In this document: positions 45,192 to 52,454 of the stretch, piece after piece
Layout: every line of letters starts with the position of its first letter
Numbering within the stretch: the first letter of the stretch is position 1
DNA from: Niabella drilacis
GTDB lineage: Bacteria; Bacteroidota; Bacteroidia; Chitinophagales; Chitinophagaceae
Length of the DNA: 64,000 bases
Direction of reading: 5' to 3'
NCBI RefSeq assembly: GCF_900101395.1
Contig: NZ_FMZO01000003.1
Coordinates: 392,074 to 456,073 of the forward strand
Translations under genes and position numbers: made by a program
Notes under the pieces: generated by a model
Told to the model about the DNA's origin: nothing
The model's input: the letters and a program-made list of their open reading frames with translations, nothing else
Databases searched by the model: none

Positions 45192-45650
45192 ATGGAAACG
45201 GGTTTGCTGCATCTTCACAGTTTCTTACGTTGGGTTATTTTATTATTATTGCTGGTGGCTATTTTTAAAAGTATTGGTGTGGGCAGCAGGCCGTTTACCA
45301 ATGGCCACCGCAAAGCCGGTCTGTTCCTGATGATCGCAGTGGATATTGAATTCCTGATCGGGGTCATTCAATGGATAACAGGGGCGCACGGGTTGAAAGT
45401 GATACAGGACCAGGGGATGTCGGCAGTAATGCAGAATGCTACCCTGCGCTTTTTTGCAGTAGAACATATTACAATGATGCTGATCGCCGTTGTACTGGTT
45501 CATGTGGGCAAATCAGTTGCAAAGAAAAACATCTCCGACCGCAAGAAGCATCGTAAAACCGCGTTATTTTATATACTGGCCCTGATCATTATCCTGGCTG
45601 CCATTCCCTGGCCTTTCCGTGAAGTAGGATTGGGAAGAGGCTGGTTTTAG
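45192..45650 (+). CDS. Small four-helix membrane protein (cytochrome b-like annotation)
   Basis: This 152-residue protein has four predicted membrane helices with histidines in HLHSFLRW, EHITMM and VHVGK, and ends IPWPFREVGLGRGWF. Close Bacteroidetes homologues are commonly labelled cytochrome B, but I see no classical heme-ligand pattern. The start is set at 45192; upstream in-frame codons overlap the mutase gene. The 235 bp downstream (45651-45885) hold nothing I recognise. Confidence 0.7.
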   Translation: METGLLHLHSFLRWVILLLLLVAIFKSIGVGSRPFTNGHRKAGLFLMIAVDIEFLIGVIQWITGAHGLKVIQDQGMSAVMQNATLRFFAVEHITMMLIAVVLVHVGKSVAKKNISDRKKHRKTALFYILALIIILAAIPWPFREVGLGRGWF

Positions 45651-45885
45651 GCAGGAGTTGTCTTATCCCCCCGCTTTTCTCGGGTTTCACGGTTGAAGCG
45701 AGAGCCGCTTTTAAACGGATGTCCTTAATATGTTTCGATTGGTTTAATATGACTGAAGGTGGTTGAATGGCTGAGTGTTGACGGCTCATTACTGTTCCAA
45801 GCTTAACGTTAGATCCGCCCTGTACTCAAAGACCTATTGACCAATTAGCTGTTCCAAATGCTCACATTTCCGCAGTTTTATATTT

Positions 45886-46380
45886 TCAGGTTGCTCCCAG
45901 TTCAATGACCTCGCAGTTGCGGATGTTTTTGCCATCGATCACAAACCGGATCAGTGTGCGCACCTGGTGCCATCCCTGTTTTCCTGCAGCCCCGGGATTC
46001 ATATGCAGGCATTGCAGCTGATCATCGTACATAATCTTGAGAATATGGGAGTGGCCGCTGATAAAAAGCTGCGGACGCTCCTGCAGGAGCAGTGCTTTTG
46101 TTTCTTTATTATATTTGGGAGGATAGCCGCCAATATGACGGATCATTACCTTTACATCTTCGCAGGAAAATACCAGTGTTTCCGGGAATGCTCCGCGGAT
46201 CTCCTGTCCATCAATATTGCCATAAACACCGCGAAGCGGTTTAAAGCTTTTAAGTTGATCCGCCAGCCCGGCATTACCAAAGTCGCCGGCGTGCCATAGT
46301 TCATCACACTCTTTGAAGTAGCCGAATATGGCATCGTCTAAATAGCCATGGGTATCTGATAGTAAACCGATCCGCTGCAC
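45886..46380 (-). CDS. YfcE-type metallophosphoesterase
   Basis: This 164-residue protein has the metallophosphoesterase signature blocks LLSDTHG (residues 5-11), HAGDFGN, GNIDG and SGHSHI, each with expected metal ligands. The YfcE/MJ0936 family hydrolyses phosphodiesters; the physiological substrate is unknown. The product is cytosolic (no signal). It is separated from the outer-membrane protein gene by that gene's terminator, so it may be transcribed on its own. Confidence 0.88.
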   Translation of the reverse strand: MQRIGLLSDTHGYLDDAIFGYFKECDELWHAGDFGNAGLADQLKSFKPLRGVYGNIDGQEIRGAFPETLVFSCEDVKVMIRHIGGYPPKYNKETKALLLQERPQLFISGHSHILKIMYDDQLQCLHMNPGAAGKQGWHQVRTLIRFVIDGKNIRNCEVIELGAT

Positions 46381-46410
46381 TGTCTTTTTGATAAAAGTAG
46401 GAATAAAAAA

Positions 46411-46436
46411 GAGTCCCGCTAAAAAGACGGGACTCC
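46411..46436 (-). terminator. Terminator of the outer-membrane protein gene
   Basis: GAGTCCCG pairs with CGGGACTC around a 9-nt loop; read on the minus strand it is followed by TTTTTTATTC. It lies 29 bp after the stop of the outer-membrane protein gene. A shorter T-run on the plus side gives weak bidirectionality. Confidence 0.8.
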
Positions 46437-46464
46437 TTTCTTAAGGATTGAATCCGTTCCGTTT

Positions 46465-47157
46465 TTAGAATACAAAACCGATGCGGACACCTGTAATTAC
46501 ATTGGGGGCTAATTCAAAGCCACTGCCTGCCGATTTTTGAGTAACGGTAGGTTCGTCATTTACTTTGATAGTAGTTTTACCCTTTTTAGTGTTCAGGAAA
46601 CCAAAGCCGGCTTCAGCGCCGAGGAAAACACGTTTTGCAATGTAGTAATCTGCACCCACTACAGCCCTTACGCCAAATCCAAGGCTTCCGGGGCCTTTAA
46701 CACTGCCGGAATTGTTTTCCTGGTAAGCAGTTCCGCCCATGGTAGCATCGCTGAATTCTTTTTTCTCGTTGGCCACGCTCAGTAAAAGATCACCGCCAAC
46801 ATAGGGAGACAGGCGCTCGGTTCCTGTAAAGTGCTTTTCCACACCCAGGTTTAGCAAAAAGTCTGTTTCGCTCGTTTTGTAGGTCCCTTTATGCGAATCA
46901 TCATCAATGTCATAAAGGTTCTTGGTGTTCTTGTAACTGCTGAGACCAAAACCCAGCCGGAAAGCCAGCGTTTCTTTGGCAAAATAGCGGAAACGCAACA
47001 GGTTCCCTTGCTCGTTTAACTCAAAGTTGGAGTTTAATACACCACCAGACAGTCCGAACTCAGTGGTTACATCACCTTGATTGGGTTTGATTTCGCTTTG
47101 CGCGTTTGCTCCTGCCACGAGGGCCAGGGAGAAGATACTCAATAGGATTTTTTTCAT
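46465..47157 (-). CDS. Outer-membrane beta-barrel protein
   Basis: This 230-residue protein has a signal peptide (MKKILLSIFSLALVAGANAQ). A repeated strand pattern follows, with glycine and aromatic residues (FRLGFGLSSYK, LSPYVGGDLLLS, VFLGAEAGFGFLN), and it ends GVRIGFVF, as expected for an 8-stranded barrel inserted by BamA. The start is set at 47157 because the signal peptide begins there. A good sigma-54-type promoter lies 30 bp upstream. Function unknown. Confidence 0.82.
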   Translation of the reverse strand: MKKILLSIFSLALVAGANAQSEIKPNQGDVTTEFGLSGGVLNSNFELNEQGNLLRFRYFAKETLAFRLGFGLSSYKNTKNLYDIDDDSHKGTYKTSETDFLLNLGVEKHFTGTERLSPYVGGDLLLSVANEKKEFSDATMGGTAYQENNSGSVKGPGSLGFGVRAVVGADYYIAKRVFLGAEAGFGFLNTKKGKTTIKVNDEPTVTQKSAGSGFELAPNVITGVRIGFVF

Positions 47158-47186
47158 TTGATCGAAATTTACATTTGCCGCCCCTT

Positions 47187-47203
47187 GCGCAAGAAACATG
47201 CCA
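47187..47203 (-). promoter_or_regulatory. Candidate sigma-54 (-24/-12) promoter
   Basis: On the minus strand the sequence TGGCATGTTTCTTGCGC gives GG and GC separated by exactly 10 bases and matches TGGCACG-N4-TTGC at all but one core base. The start point would be near 47177, 20 nt before the outer-membrane protein ATG. The rest of 47204-47578 shows no gene; a 101-codon frame there is not convincing. Confidence 0.5.
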
Positions 47204-47578
47204 GATGATAACAAAAAATTAAGAAATCCTTGGTGATTTATTAACATTAAAAAGGAATATTATTTATAACAAACGTGTGTTTTATGGCCGCAAACCCAGG
47301 CGGGAAGAGGCATACAGCGACAGGGCCCCGGCAAAAGCGCGGTTACATTCCCGGAAGGGGTTGCAGGAGCACCGTATTCCCGGGACACTGACAGGTATGC
47401 CGGCTCCGGGGGAAAAACTGGCATACCGCCCGTTTGACAGGTTTCCGGGATACTGGCGGGAGCGGGTAGCAACCCTGCTCTCCGGACTAATAAAAATATT
47501 GGAGGGCCATGGCATTTGCAATTATTTTGTCTATCTTAGAAAAGTAAAAGTTCCTTGTTTGCATAAATCCAAATTCAT

Positions 47579-47974
47579 ATGAAATTAAACGAACTAAAAC
47601 CAGGCGACTGGGTTGTTGTAACAGATAATGGGGTTTCCCGCGAAGGAGCTGTTGTAAGGGTCAGCAATGAAGAACGGGAGGTTTGCGTGGATAATGGTAT
47701 CCAGGAATTCTGGTATCCGCTGGACCAGGTGCAGGGTATTCCTGTAGATGAGGCCCAGCTGATGCGTCTTGGATTTGAAAAAATGGACCATGGCGCCGAA
47801 AACGGGGTCAAATACGGCAAGGGACCTTTCCGCGTACTGGTGCCGGCGGCGGATAATTTTTCAAGCAGCGAGGTCTGGTACCGCGAGGACCGGCGTCTTT
47901 TTGACCGCCCGATCACAGTAAGCGAGCTGCAAAATATTCATTTACAAATGACTAAAGTTCCGTTGCTCCACTAA
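47579..47974 (+). CDS. Conserved small protein of unknown function
   Basis: This 131-residue, soluble, acidic protein has an N-terminal beta-rich half (LKPGDWVVVTDNGVSREGAVVRV) with a GDxVxxxxGxxGxV rhythm like small barrel (KOW/SH3-type) domains. It ends with TVSELQNIHLQMTKVPLL. Proteins with a similar ending (LQNLYFALTGEEL) are frequent in Bacteroidetes without a named function. Directly upstream of the alpha ribosomal operon but 116 bp from infA, which has its own promoter. Confidence 0.6.
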   Translation: MKLNELKPGDWVVVTDNGVSREGAVVRVSNEEREVCVDNGIQEFWYPLDQVQGIPVDEAQLMRLGFEKMDHGAENGVKYGKGPFRVLVPAADNFSSSEVWYREDRRLFDRPITVSELQNIHLQMTKVPLLH

Positions 47975-48043
47975 TTCCTGTTATTTTTGTGGCCCCGGGG
48001 CCAAACAATACAGCTTTATTCTGAAATTTAGGCAGGATAAGGC

Positions 48044-48074
48044 TTTTTTTATTATAAAATATTACCTATCTTTG
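48044..48074 (+). promoter_or_regulatory. Promoter of the alpha ribosomal operon
   Basis: A T-run at 48044-48050 stands 19 bp before TATCTTTG (48067-48074), an exact -7 match. The infA ATG is 16 bp downstream, so the leader is very short. Confidence 0.6.
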
Positions 48075-48090
48075 CAGCCCTAAAATTTGT

Positions 48091-48312
48091 ATGTCAAAAC
48101 AACCTTTAATAAAACAAGACGGAGTCATCCTGGAAGCCTTGTCTAATGCGATGTTCAGGGTAAAGCTGGAAAACGGCCATGAGGTTTTGGCAACAATTTC
48201 CGGAAAGATGCGTATGCACTACATTCGTATTTTGCCCGGAGATAAAGTGGGGTTGGAAATGTCTCCTTATGATTTGACCAGGGGCAGGATAAATTTCCGC
48301 TATAAAAATTAA
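48091..48312 (+). CDS. infA: Translation initiation factor IF-1
   Basis: This 73-residue protein has the S1/OB-fold of IF-1: [38 protein letters not shown] and [17 protein letters not shown]-1 blocks the ribosomal A site during initiation. First gene of the alpha operon here; secY and map, which precede it in many bacteria, are not upstream. Confidence 0.97.
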   Translation: MSKQPLIKQDGVILEALSNAMFRVKLENGHEVLATISGKMRMHYIRILPGDKVGLEMSPYDLTRGRINFRYKN

Positions 48313-48339
48313 GCTGAAAACCTTAAATTAAAAAAAAAG

Positions 48340-48456
48340 ATGAGAGTAAGAGCATCCATTAAGAAACGCAGCGCCGACTGTAAGATTGTACGTCGCAAAG
48401 GGAAGCTTTATGTTATTAACAAAAAGAATCCCCGTTTTAAACAAAGACAAGGATAA
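48340..48456 (+). CDS. rpmJ: 50S ribosomal protein L36
   Basis: A 38-residue protein, [11 protein letters not shown] followed by a basic stretch ending NPRFKQRQG, starting 27 bp after infA and too short for most gene callers. Of the four zinc ligands in the usual L36 (three Cys and one His) only one Cys remains, and the histidine is Phe. This is the zinc-free form common in this bacterial group. An A-tract (48328-48338) precedes the ATG. Confidence 0.95.
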   Translation: MRVRASIKKRSADCKIVRRKGKLYVINKKNPRFKQRQG

Positions 48457-48462
48457 TTCATA

Positions 48463-48535
48463 TTTATAGTTTATGGTTTATGGTTTATAGTTGAGGCCGT
48501 TAACCAGGAACTAAAAACTAAAAACAATAAATTTA
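48463..48535 (+). repeat. Heptamer arrays in inverted orientation, rpmJ-rpsM spacer
   Basis: Left arm 48463-48490 is four 7-bp units TTTATAG/TTTATGG; the right arm (about 48509-48535) is the inverse, CTAAAAA-like, with the same period. They could pair in the transcript. The word is not used in other spacers. Confidence 0.75.
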
Positions 48536-48539
48536 AGAT

Positions 48540-48920
48540 ATGGCACGTATTGCCGGTGTAGACTTACCAAAGAACAAAAGGGGCGAAATTGGCCTGACCT
48601 ATATTTATGGGATCGGTCCTTCTACAGCAAAATATATTCTGGATAAGAATAGCATTGATCGCAGCAAAAAAGTAAACGAGTGGAATGATGAGGATCTGAA
48701 TGCGATCCGTTCTACGATCACCGAAGAATTAAAGGTAGAAGGTCAGCTGAGAAGCGAGGTGCAAATGAATATTAAGCGCCTGCTGGATATCGCCTGCTAC
48801 CGCGGCCTTCGTCACAGGAAAGGACTTCCTGTACGTGGTCAGCGTACAAAAACCAACAGCCGTACCCGTAAAGGAAAACGTAAGACGGTTGCCGGTAAGA
48901 AAAAAGCCGCTAAGAAATAG
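48540..48920 (+). CDS. rpsM: 30S ribosomal protein S13
   Basis: This 126-residue protein begins [26 protein letters not shown] and has [25 protein letters not shown], the rRNA-binding signature of S13. It ends in a lysine-rich tail. Second ribosomal protein of the operon, 83 bp after rpmJ. Confidence 0.98.
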   Translation: MARIAGVDLPKNKRGEIGLTYIYGIGPSTAKYILDKNSIDRSKKVNEWNDEDLNAIRSTITEELKVEGQLRSEVQMNIKRLLDIACYRGLRHRKGLPVRGQRTKTNSRTRKGKRKTVAGKKKAAKK

Positions 48921-48926
48921 TATTTA

Positions 48927-49003
48927 GTTGACAGGTTGATAAGTTAATAAGTTGACAGGTGTTATTCATCCTTGTTAACCTCTTAACTTATCAATTTGTC
49001 AAC
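48927..49003 (+). repeat. Octamer arrays in inverted orientation, rpsM-rpsK spacer
   Basis: Four 8-bp units (GTTGACAG/GTTGATAA/GTTAATAA/GTTGACAG) at 48927-48958 face an inverse array at 48975-49003 with the same period, giving a long imperfect hairpin. The word family is shared with 1927-1975. The remaining spacer to 49121 shows nothing else. Confidence 0.78.
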
Positions 49004-49121
49004 TTTATCATATGCACCTGTTACTACCAGATCAATTCCGGACACCCGGTGCAGGAATAGGGTTGACTGGGCGTTTTGTTCTACAGAGCGTTTTTATTTT
49101 TAAAGATCACCTTTAAGTACA

Positions 49122-49523
49122 ATGGCAAAATCACAGAACAGCGGAAAAGCCGCTGCAAAAAAAAGGATTGTAAAAGTGGATGCGTACGGAGATGCGCACA
49201 TTTCTGCAACGTTTAACAACATCATCATCAGTTTAACCAACAAGACCGGGCAGGTTATTTCCTGGAGCAGTGCTGGTAAAATGGGCTTCCGCGGTTCTAA
49301 AAAGAACACCCCTTATGCCGCTCAAATGGCTTCCGCAGATGCTGCTAAAGTAGCACTGGATGCTGGTTTAAAAAGAGTGGATGTATATGTAAAAGGCCCC
49401 GGAGCCGGTCGTGAAGGAGCGATCCGCTCACTTTCCCAGTCTGGTATTGAGATCGTAATGATCAAAGACGTAACGCCTTTACCGCACAACGGATGCCGTC
49501 CTCCCAAAAAGAGAAGAGTATAA
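49122..49523 (+). CDS. rpsK: 30S ribosomal protein S11
   Basis: This 133-residue protein has [45 protein letters not shown] and the ending [13 protein letters not shown], all diagnostic of S11. It is a small-subunit platform protein. A poly-Ala/Lys start precedes the domain. Confidence 0.98.
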   Translation: MAKSQNSGKAAAKKRIVKVDAYGDAHISATFNNIIISLTNKTGQVISWSSAGKMGFRGSKKNTPYAAQMASADAAKVALDAGLKRVDVYVKGPGAGREGAIRSLSQSGIEIVMIKDVTPLPHNGCRPPKKRRV

Positions 49524-49638
49524 TTGTTCATGGCCATTAGGTGTGGAGTAGTGTTACCAGGCGATGAAGTGTGCGACGCAAGAGCGCTGCCAGTAGTACA
49601 AAAGCTGGTAACAAAATAATAAGTTCTTTAAAATTTTT

Positions 49639-49673
49639 GCTGAAAGCTAAAGGCTTAATGCTGAAAGCTGAAG
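49639..49673 (+). repeat. Heptamer array, rpsK-rpsD spacer
   Basis: Five 7-bp units of GCTGAAA type (GCTGAAA, GCTAAAG, GCTTAAT, GCTGAAA, GCTGAAG). A partial inverse (AGCCAATTGGCTTTTCA) follows at 49684-49700. The 267-bp spacer holds no gene. Confidence 0.75.
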
Positions 49674-49790
49674 CATGATTGATAGCCAATTGGCTTTTCA
49701 TTTTTAAAAAGGGTACGCAATTAATTTTTTCCAAAGCTTTTTACTGATTGCTGTACCGGTTTCTAAAAAAGCTTAAATGAAAGTATAATT

Positions 49791-50396
49791 ATGGCACGTT
49801 ACAATGGTCCAAAGACCAAGATCTCCCGTATTTTCGGGGAGCCTATTTTAGGTAATGGTAAATGGTTGGGTAAAAACAGTAACCCTCCCGGTATGCATGG
49901 CGAAAAACGCAAGCGTAAAACCTTAGGGGAATATGCATTGCAGCTGCGCGAAAAGCAAAAAGCAAAATACACTTACGGTGTGCTGGAAAAACAATTCCGC
50001 AAAACGTTTGAAGAAGCCAACCGTCGTAAAGGTATTACCGGTGAAAACCTTATTAAATTACTTGAAGCCCGTTTAGACAACACGGTATTCCGTATGGGTA
50101 TTGCACCCAGCCGTCCTGCTGCACGCCAGCTGGTGAGCCACAAGCACATTGAAGTAAATGGCGAAGTGGTAAATATTCCTTCTTACCAGTTGAAAGCAGG
50201 TGATATCATCACCCTGAAAGAAAGCAGCAAGAACCGTTCTTCTATTACGAGCGTGATCCGTCCTAAAAATCCAAAATTTGGCTGGATCGATTTCAATGAA
50301 ACTGAAATCAAAGGTACTTTCATAACCTATCCCGAAAGGGAAAGTGTTCCTGAGAACATTAAGGAGCAACTGATTGTTGAATTGTACAGTAAGTAA
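49791..50396 (+). CDS. rpsD: 30S ribosomal protein S4
   Basis: This 201-residue protein has MARYNGPKTKISRIFGEPI, EKQFRKTFEEANRRKGITGENLI, and an S4 RNA-binding domain (about 95-155, LEARLDNTVFRMG and ARQLVSHKHIEVNG). S4 starts small-subunit assembly and in many bacteria represses its own operon. Confidence 0.98.
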   Translation: MARYNGPKTKISRIFGEPILGNGKWLGKNSNPPGMHGEKRKRKTLGEYALQLREKQKAKYTYGVLEKQFRKTFEEANRRKGITGENLIKLLEARLDNTVFRMGIAPSRPAARQLVSHKHIEVNGEVVNIPSYQLKAGDIITLKESSKNRSSITSVIRPKNPKFGWIDFNETEIKGTFITYPERESVPENIKEQLIVELYSK

Positions 50397-50401
50397 TTTT
50401 A

Positions 50402-50476
50402 GTGAATAGTCAATAGCGGATAGTGAACCGTCAATTCACCATTTACTATTCACCATTCATTTATTCACCATTCACT
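50402..50476 (+). repeat. Heptamer arrays in inverted orientation, rpsD-rpoA spacer
   Basis: Left array 50402-50429 of 7-bp GTGAATA-type units; right array 50434-50476 of ATTCACC-type units (one unit of 8). Together they fill nearly the whole 94-bp spacer and are mutually complementary. Confidence 0.8.
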
Positions 50477-50490
50477 TAATAAAGGCAAAA

Positions 50491-51492
50491 ATGGCAATTT
50501 TAAATTTCCACCAACCGGACAAAATCATTTTGCAGAAAGCTTCGGATTTTGAAGCTCAATTTGAATTTCGTCCATTAGAGCCGGGGTATGGTGTTACCAT
50601 TGGTAACGCACTGCGCCGTGTTTTATTGAACTCTCTTGAGGGATATGCTATTGTAGGCATTAAGATAGAAGGAGTAGATCATGAATTTGCTACCATGAAA
50701 GGGGTTAGTGAAGATGTGGTTGAGATCATCCTGAACTTAAAACAGGTACGCTTCAAAAGGATCGTGGATCATGAAGTGGCCAATGAAAAAATTTCCATTT
50801 CAGTAAAAAATCAGACAGAATTCACCGCAGGTATGATTGCCGAAGGAACACAGTCCTTCCAGATCATGAACCCGGAACTGCTGATCTGCACCATGGATTC
50901 TTCTTCAAAGCTGGATATTGAACTGACCATCGGCAAGGGCCGTGGTTATGTGCCTGCTGAAGACAACAAGGTAAAAGATGCCCCTGTTGGTTATATCGCC
51001 ATCGATTCGATCTTTACGCCTATCAAGAACGTAAAGTACAGCATCGAAAATACCCGTGTGGAACAACGTACGGACTATGAAAAGCTGCTGATGGAGGTAA
51101 ATACAGATGGTACCATCCACCCGGAAGAGGCCGTAAAACAAGCCAGCCGTATCCTGATCCAGCACCTGATGATCATCACAGATGAAAACATCACGTTTGA
51201 TAATAAGGAAGAGAAGAAGGAAGATATGGTAGATGAGCAGACATTGCAACTGCGCAAGGTACTGAAGACCCCGTTGGAAGACCTGGATCTTTCTGTACGC
51301 GCGTTCAACTGCCTGAAAGCTGCCAAGATCAACTCCCTGAGTGAGCTGGTTCAGTACGAGCAGGAAGACCTGATGAAGTTCCGGAACTTTGGTCAGAAAT
51401 CCCTGTCTGAAATTGAGCAGGTGCTGATCGAAAGAGGTCTGGGCTTTGGCATGGATCTTCAGAAGCTGGGAATCGACAAAGACGATTATTAA
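50491..51492 (+). CDS. rpoA: DNA-directed RNA polymerase subunit alpha
   Basis: This 333-residue protein has the alpha N-terminal domain (FEFRPLEPGYGVTIGNALRRVLLNSLEG, dimerisation) and the C-terminal domain (about 255-325, LDLSVRAFNCLKAAKINSLSELV, RNFGQKSLSEIEQVLIERGL). The linker region carries an acidic stretch (NKEEKKEDMVDEQ). Confidence 0.98.
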   Translation: MAILNFHQPDKIILQKASDFEAQFEFRPLEPGYGVTIGNALRRVLLNSLEGYAIVGIKIEGVDHEFATMKGVSEDVVEIILNLKQVRFKRIVDHEVANEKISISVKNQTEFTAGMIAEGTQSFQIMNPELLICTMDSSSKLDIELTIGKGRGYVPAEDNKVKDAPVGYIAIDSIFTPIKNVKYSIENTRVEQRTDYEKLLMEVNTDGTIHPEEAVKQASRILIQHLMIITDENITFDNKEEKKEDMVDEQTLQLRKVLKTPLEDLDLSVRAFNCLKAAKINSLSELVQYEQEDLMKFRNFGQKSLSEIEQVLIERGLGFGMDLQKLGIDKDDY

Positions 51493-51500
51493 TTTTTTTA

Positions 51501-51524
51501 GGGGACGGGTAGTTTTACCCGCCC
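51501..51524 (+). terminator. Terminator-like hairpin between rpoA and rplQ
   Basis: GGGGACGGGTA pairs with TACCCGCCC around a TTTT-containing loop, followed by TTTTATTTTTTATTATTTC. It lies 8 bp after rpoA inside the operon, so rplQ is either partly attenuated or has its own start site. No clear promoter is seen in the 70 bp before rplQ. Confidence 0.65.
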
Positions 51525-51593
51525 TTTTATTTTTTATTATTTCATGTAGGCTGCAATTCCTGACACGGTGCAGCTGAATAAAATCTAAATGTC

Positions 51594-52163
51594 ATGCGTC
51601 ACGGAGACAAAATCAAAAATTTAAGCCGTACCAAAGCGCACAGAGATGCGCTGTTACGTAATCTTTCCTGCCAGCTGATAGAGCATAAGCGTATTGTAAC
51701 AACTCTTGCAAAAGCAAAAGCGTTACGGGTATACGTAGAGCCCCTGATCACAAAAAGCAAGGAAAATACCACGCATCAGCGTCGTATCGTATTCAGTCAT
51801 TTACAGGACAAAGAAGCCATTAAGGAATTATTTGGCGCTGTTGCTGCAAAAGTTGGTGGTCGTCCCGGTGGTTATACCCGTATCATTAAATTAGGGATCC
51901 GTCCCGGTGATGCTGCTGAAAAAGCGATGATCGAACTGGTAGACTTTAATGAGATCTACGGTAAGGGCTCCGACGAAAAAGCTGCCGGTAAACGTACCCG
52001 CCGTCGCGGAGGAAGCGGAAAGAAGAAAACGGATGAAGCTGCTCCTGCTGCAGAAGTTGCTGTTGAAGCAACAGCACCGGTTGAAGAAGTAAAAGAAGCT
52101 GCTGCACCCGTTGCAGAAGCAACTTCTGAAACTGAAGCGAAAGAAGAAAACAAAGGAGCTTAA
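51594..52163 (+). CDS. rplQ: 50S ribosomal protein L17, extended C-terminus
   Basis: The first 120 or so residues are standard L17 ([56 protein letters not shown]). A tail of about 65 residues follows: a basic stretch ([13 protein letters not shown]), then an Ala/Glu-rich region. Such tails are usual in Bacteroidetes L17 and probably disordered. Confidence 0.96.
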   Translation: MRHGDKIKNLSRTKAHRDALLRNLSCQLIEHKRIVTTLAKAKALRVYVEPLITKSKENTTHQRRIVFSHLQDKEAIKELFGAVAAKVGGRPGGYTRIIKLGIRPGDAAEKAMIELVDFNEIYGKGSDEKAAGKRTRRRGGSGKKKTDEAAPAAEVAVEATAPVEEVKEAAAPVAEATSETEAKEENKGA

Positions 52164-52181
52164 TTCTTTTTTGAACGTATA

Positions 52182-52220
52182 AAATGCCCCGCTCCGGTAT
52201 AACCCGGGCGGGGCATTTTT
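52182..52220 (+). terminator. Terminator of the alpha ribosomal operon
   Basis: AATGCCCCGC pairs with a G-rich arm ending GGGGCATT around a 14-nt loop, followed by TTTT. It lies 18 bp after the rplQ stop. The remaining spacer to 52454 contains no gene. Confidence 0.85.
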
Positions 52221-52454
52221 ATGGATGGTAATTTGAGATTTGATCCCCGACCGGAATGGGTGTTTGATAAAATGCAATGAACTTTATTTGTTGTTAGATG
52301 ATATATAAAGAAATGATTAAATGCTTAAACTTTGCAAATGGTATAGCGGAAAAATAGTATCTTCAACGCTGTTTAATGGGTGCCGGGTGCTGGCTTTCAT
52401 GCCTTGAATGCAAATAAAGGCCCGGTGTAATTCTAAAAGTCAAACAGGAAATAT

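Noticed and set aside
47277-47582. 101-codon frame between the outer-membrane protein and the 131-residue gene
   Set aside because: No family features, arginine/proline-rich translation of GC-rich spacer and no start signal.
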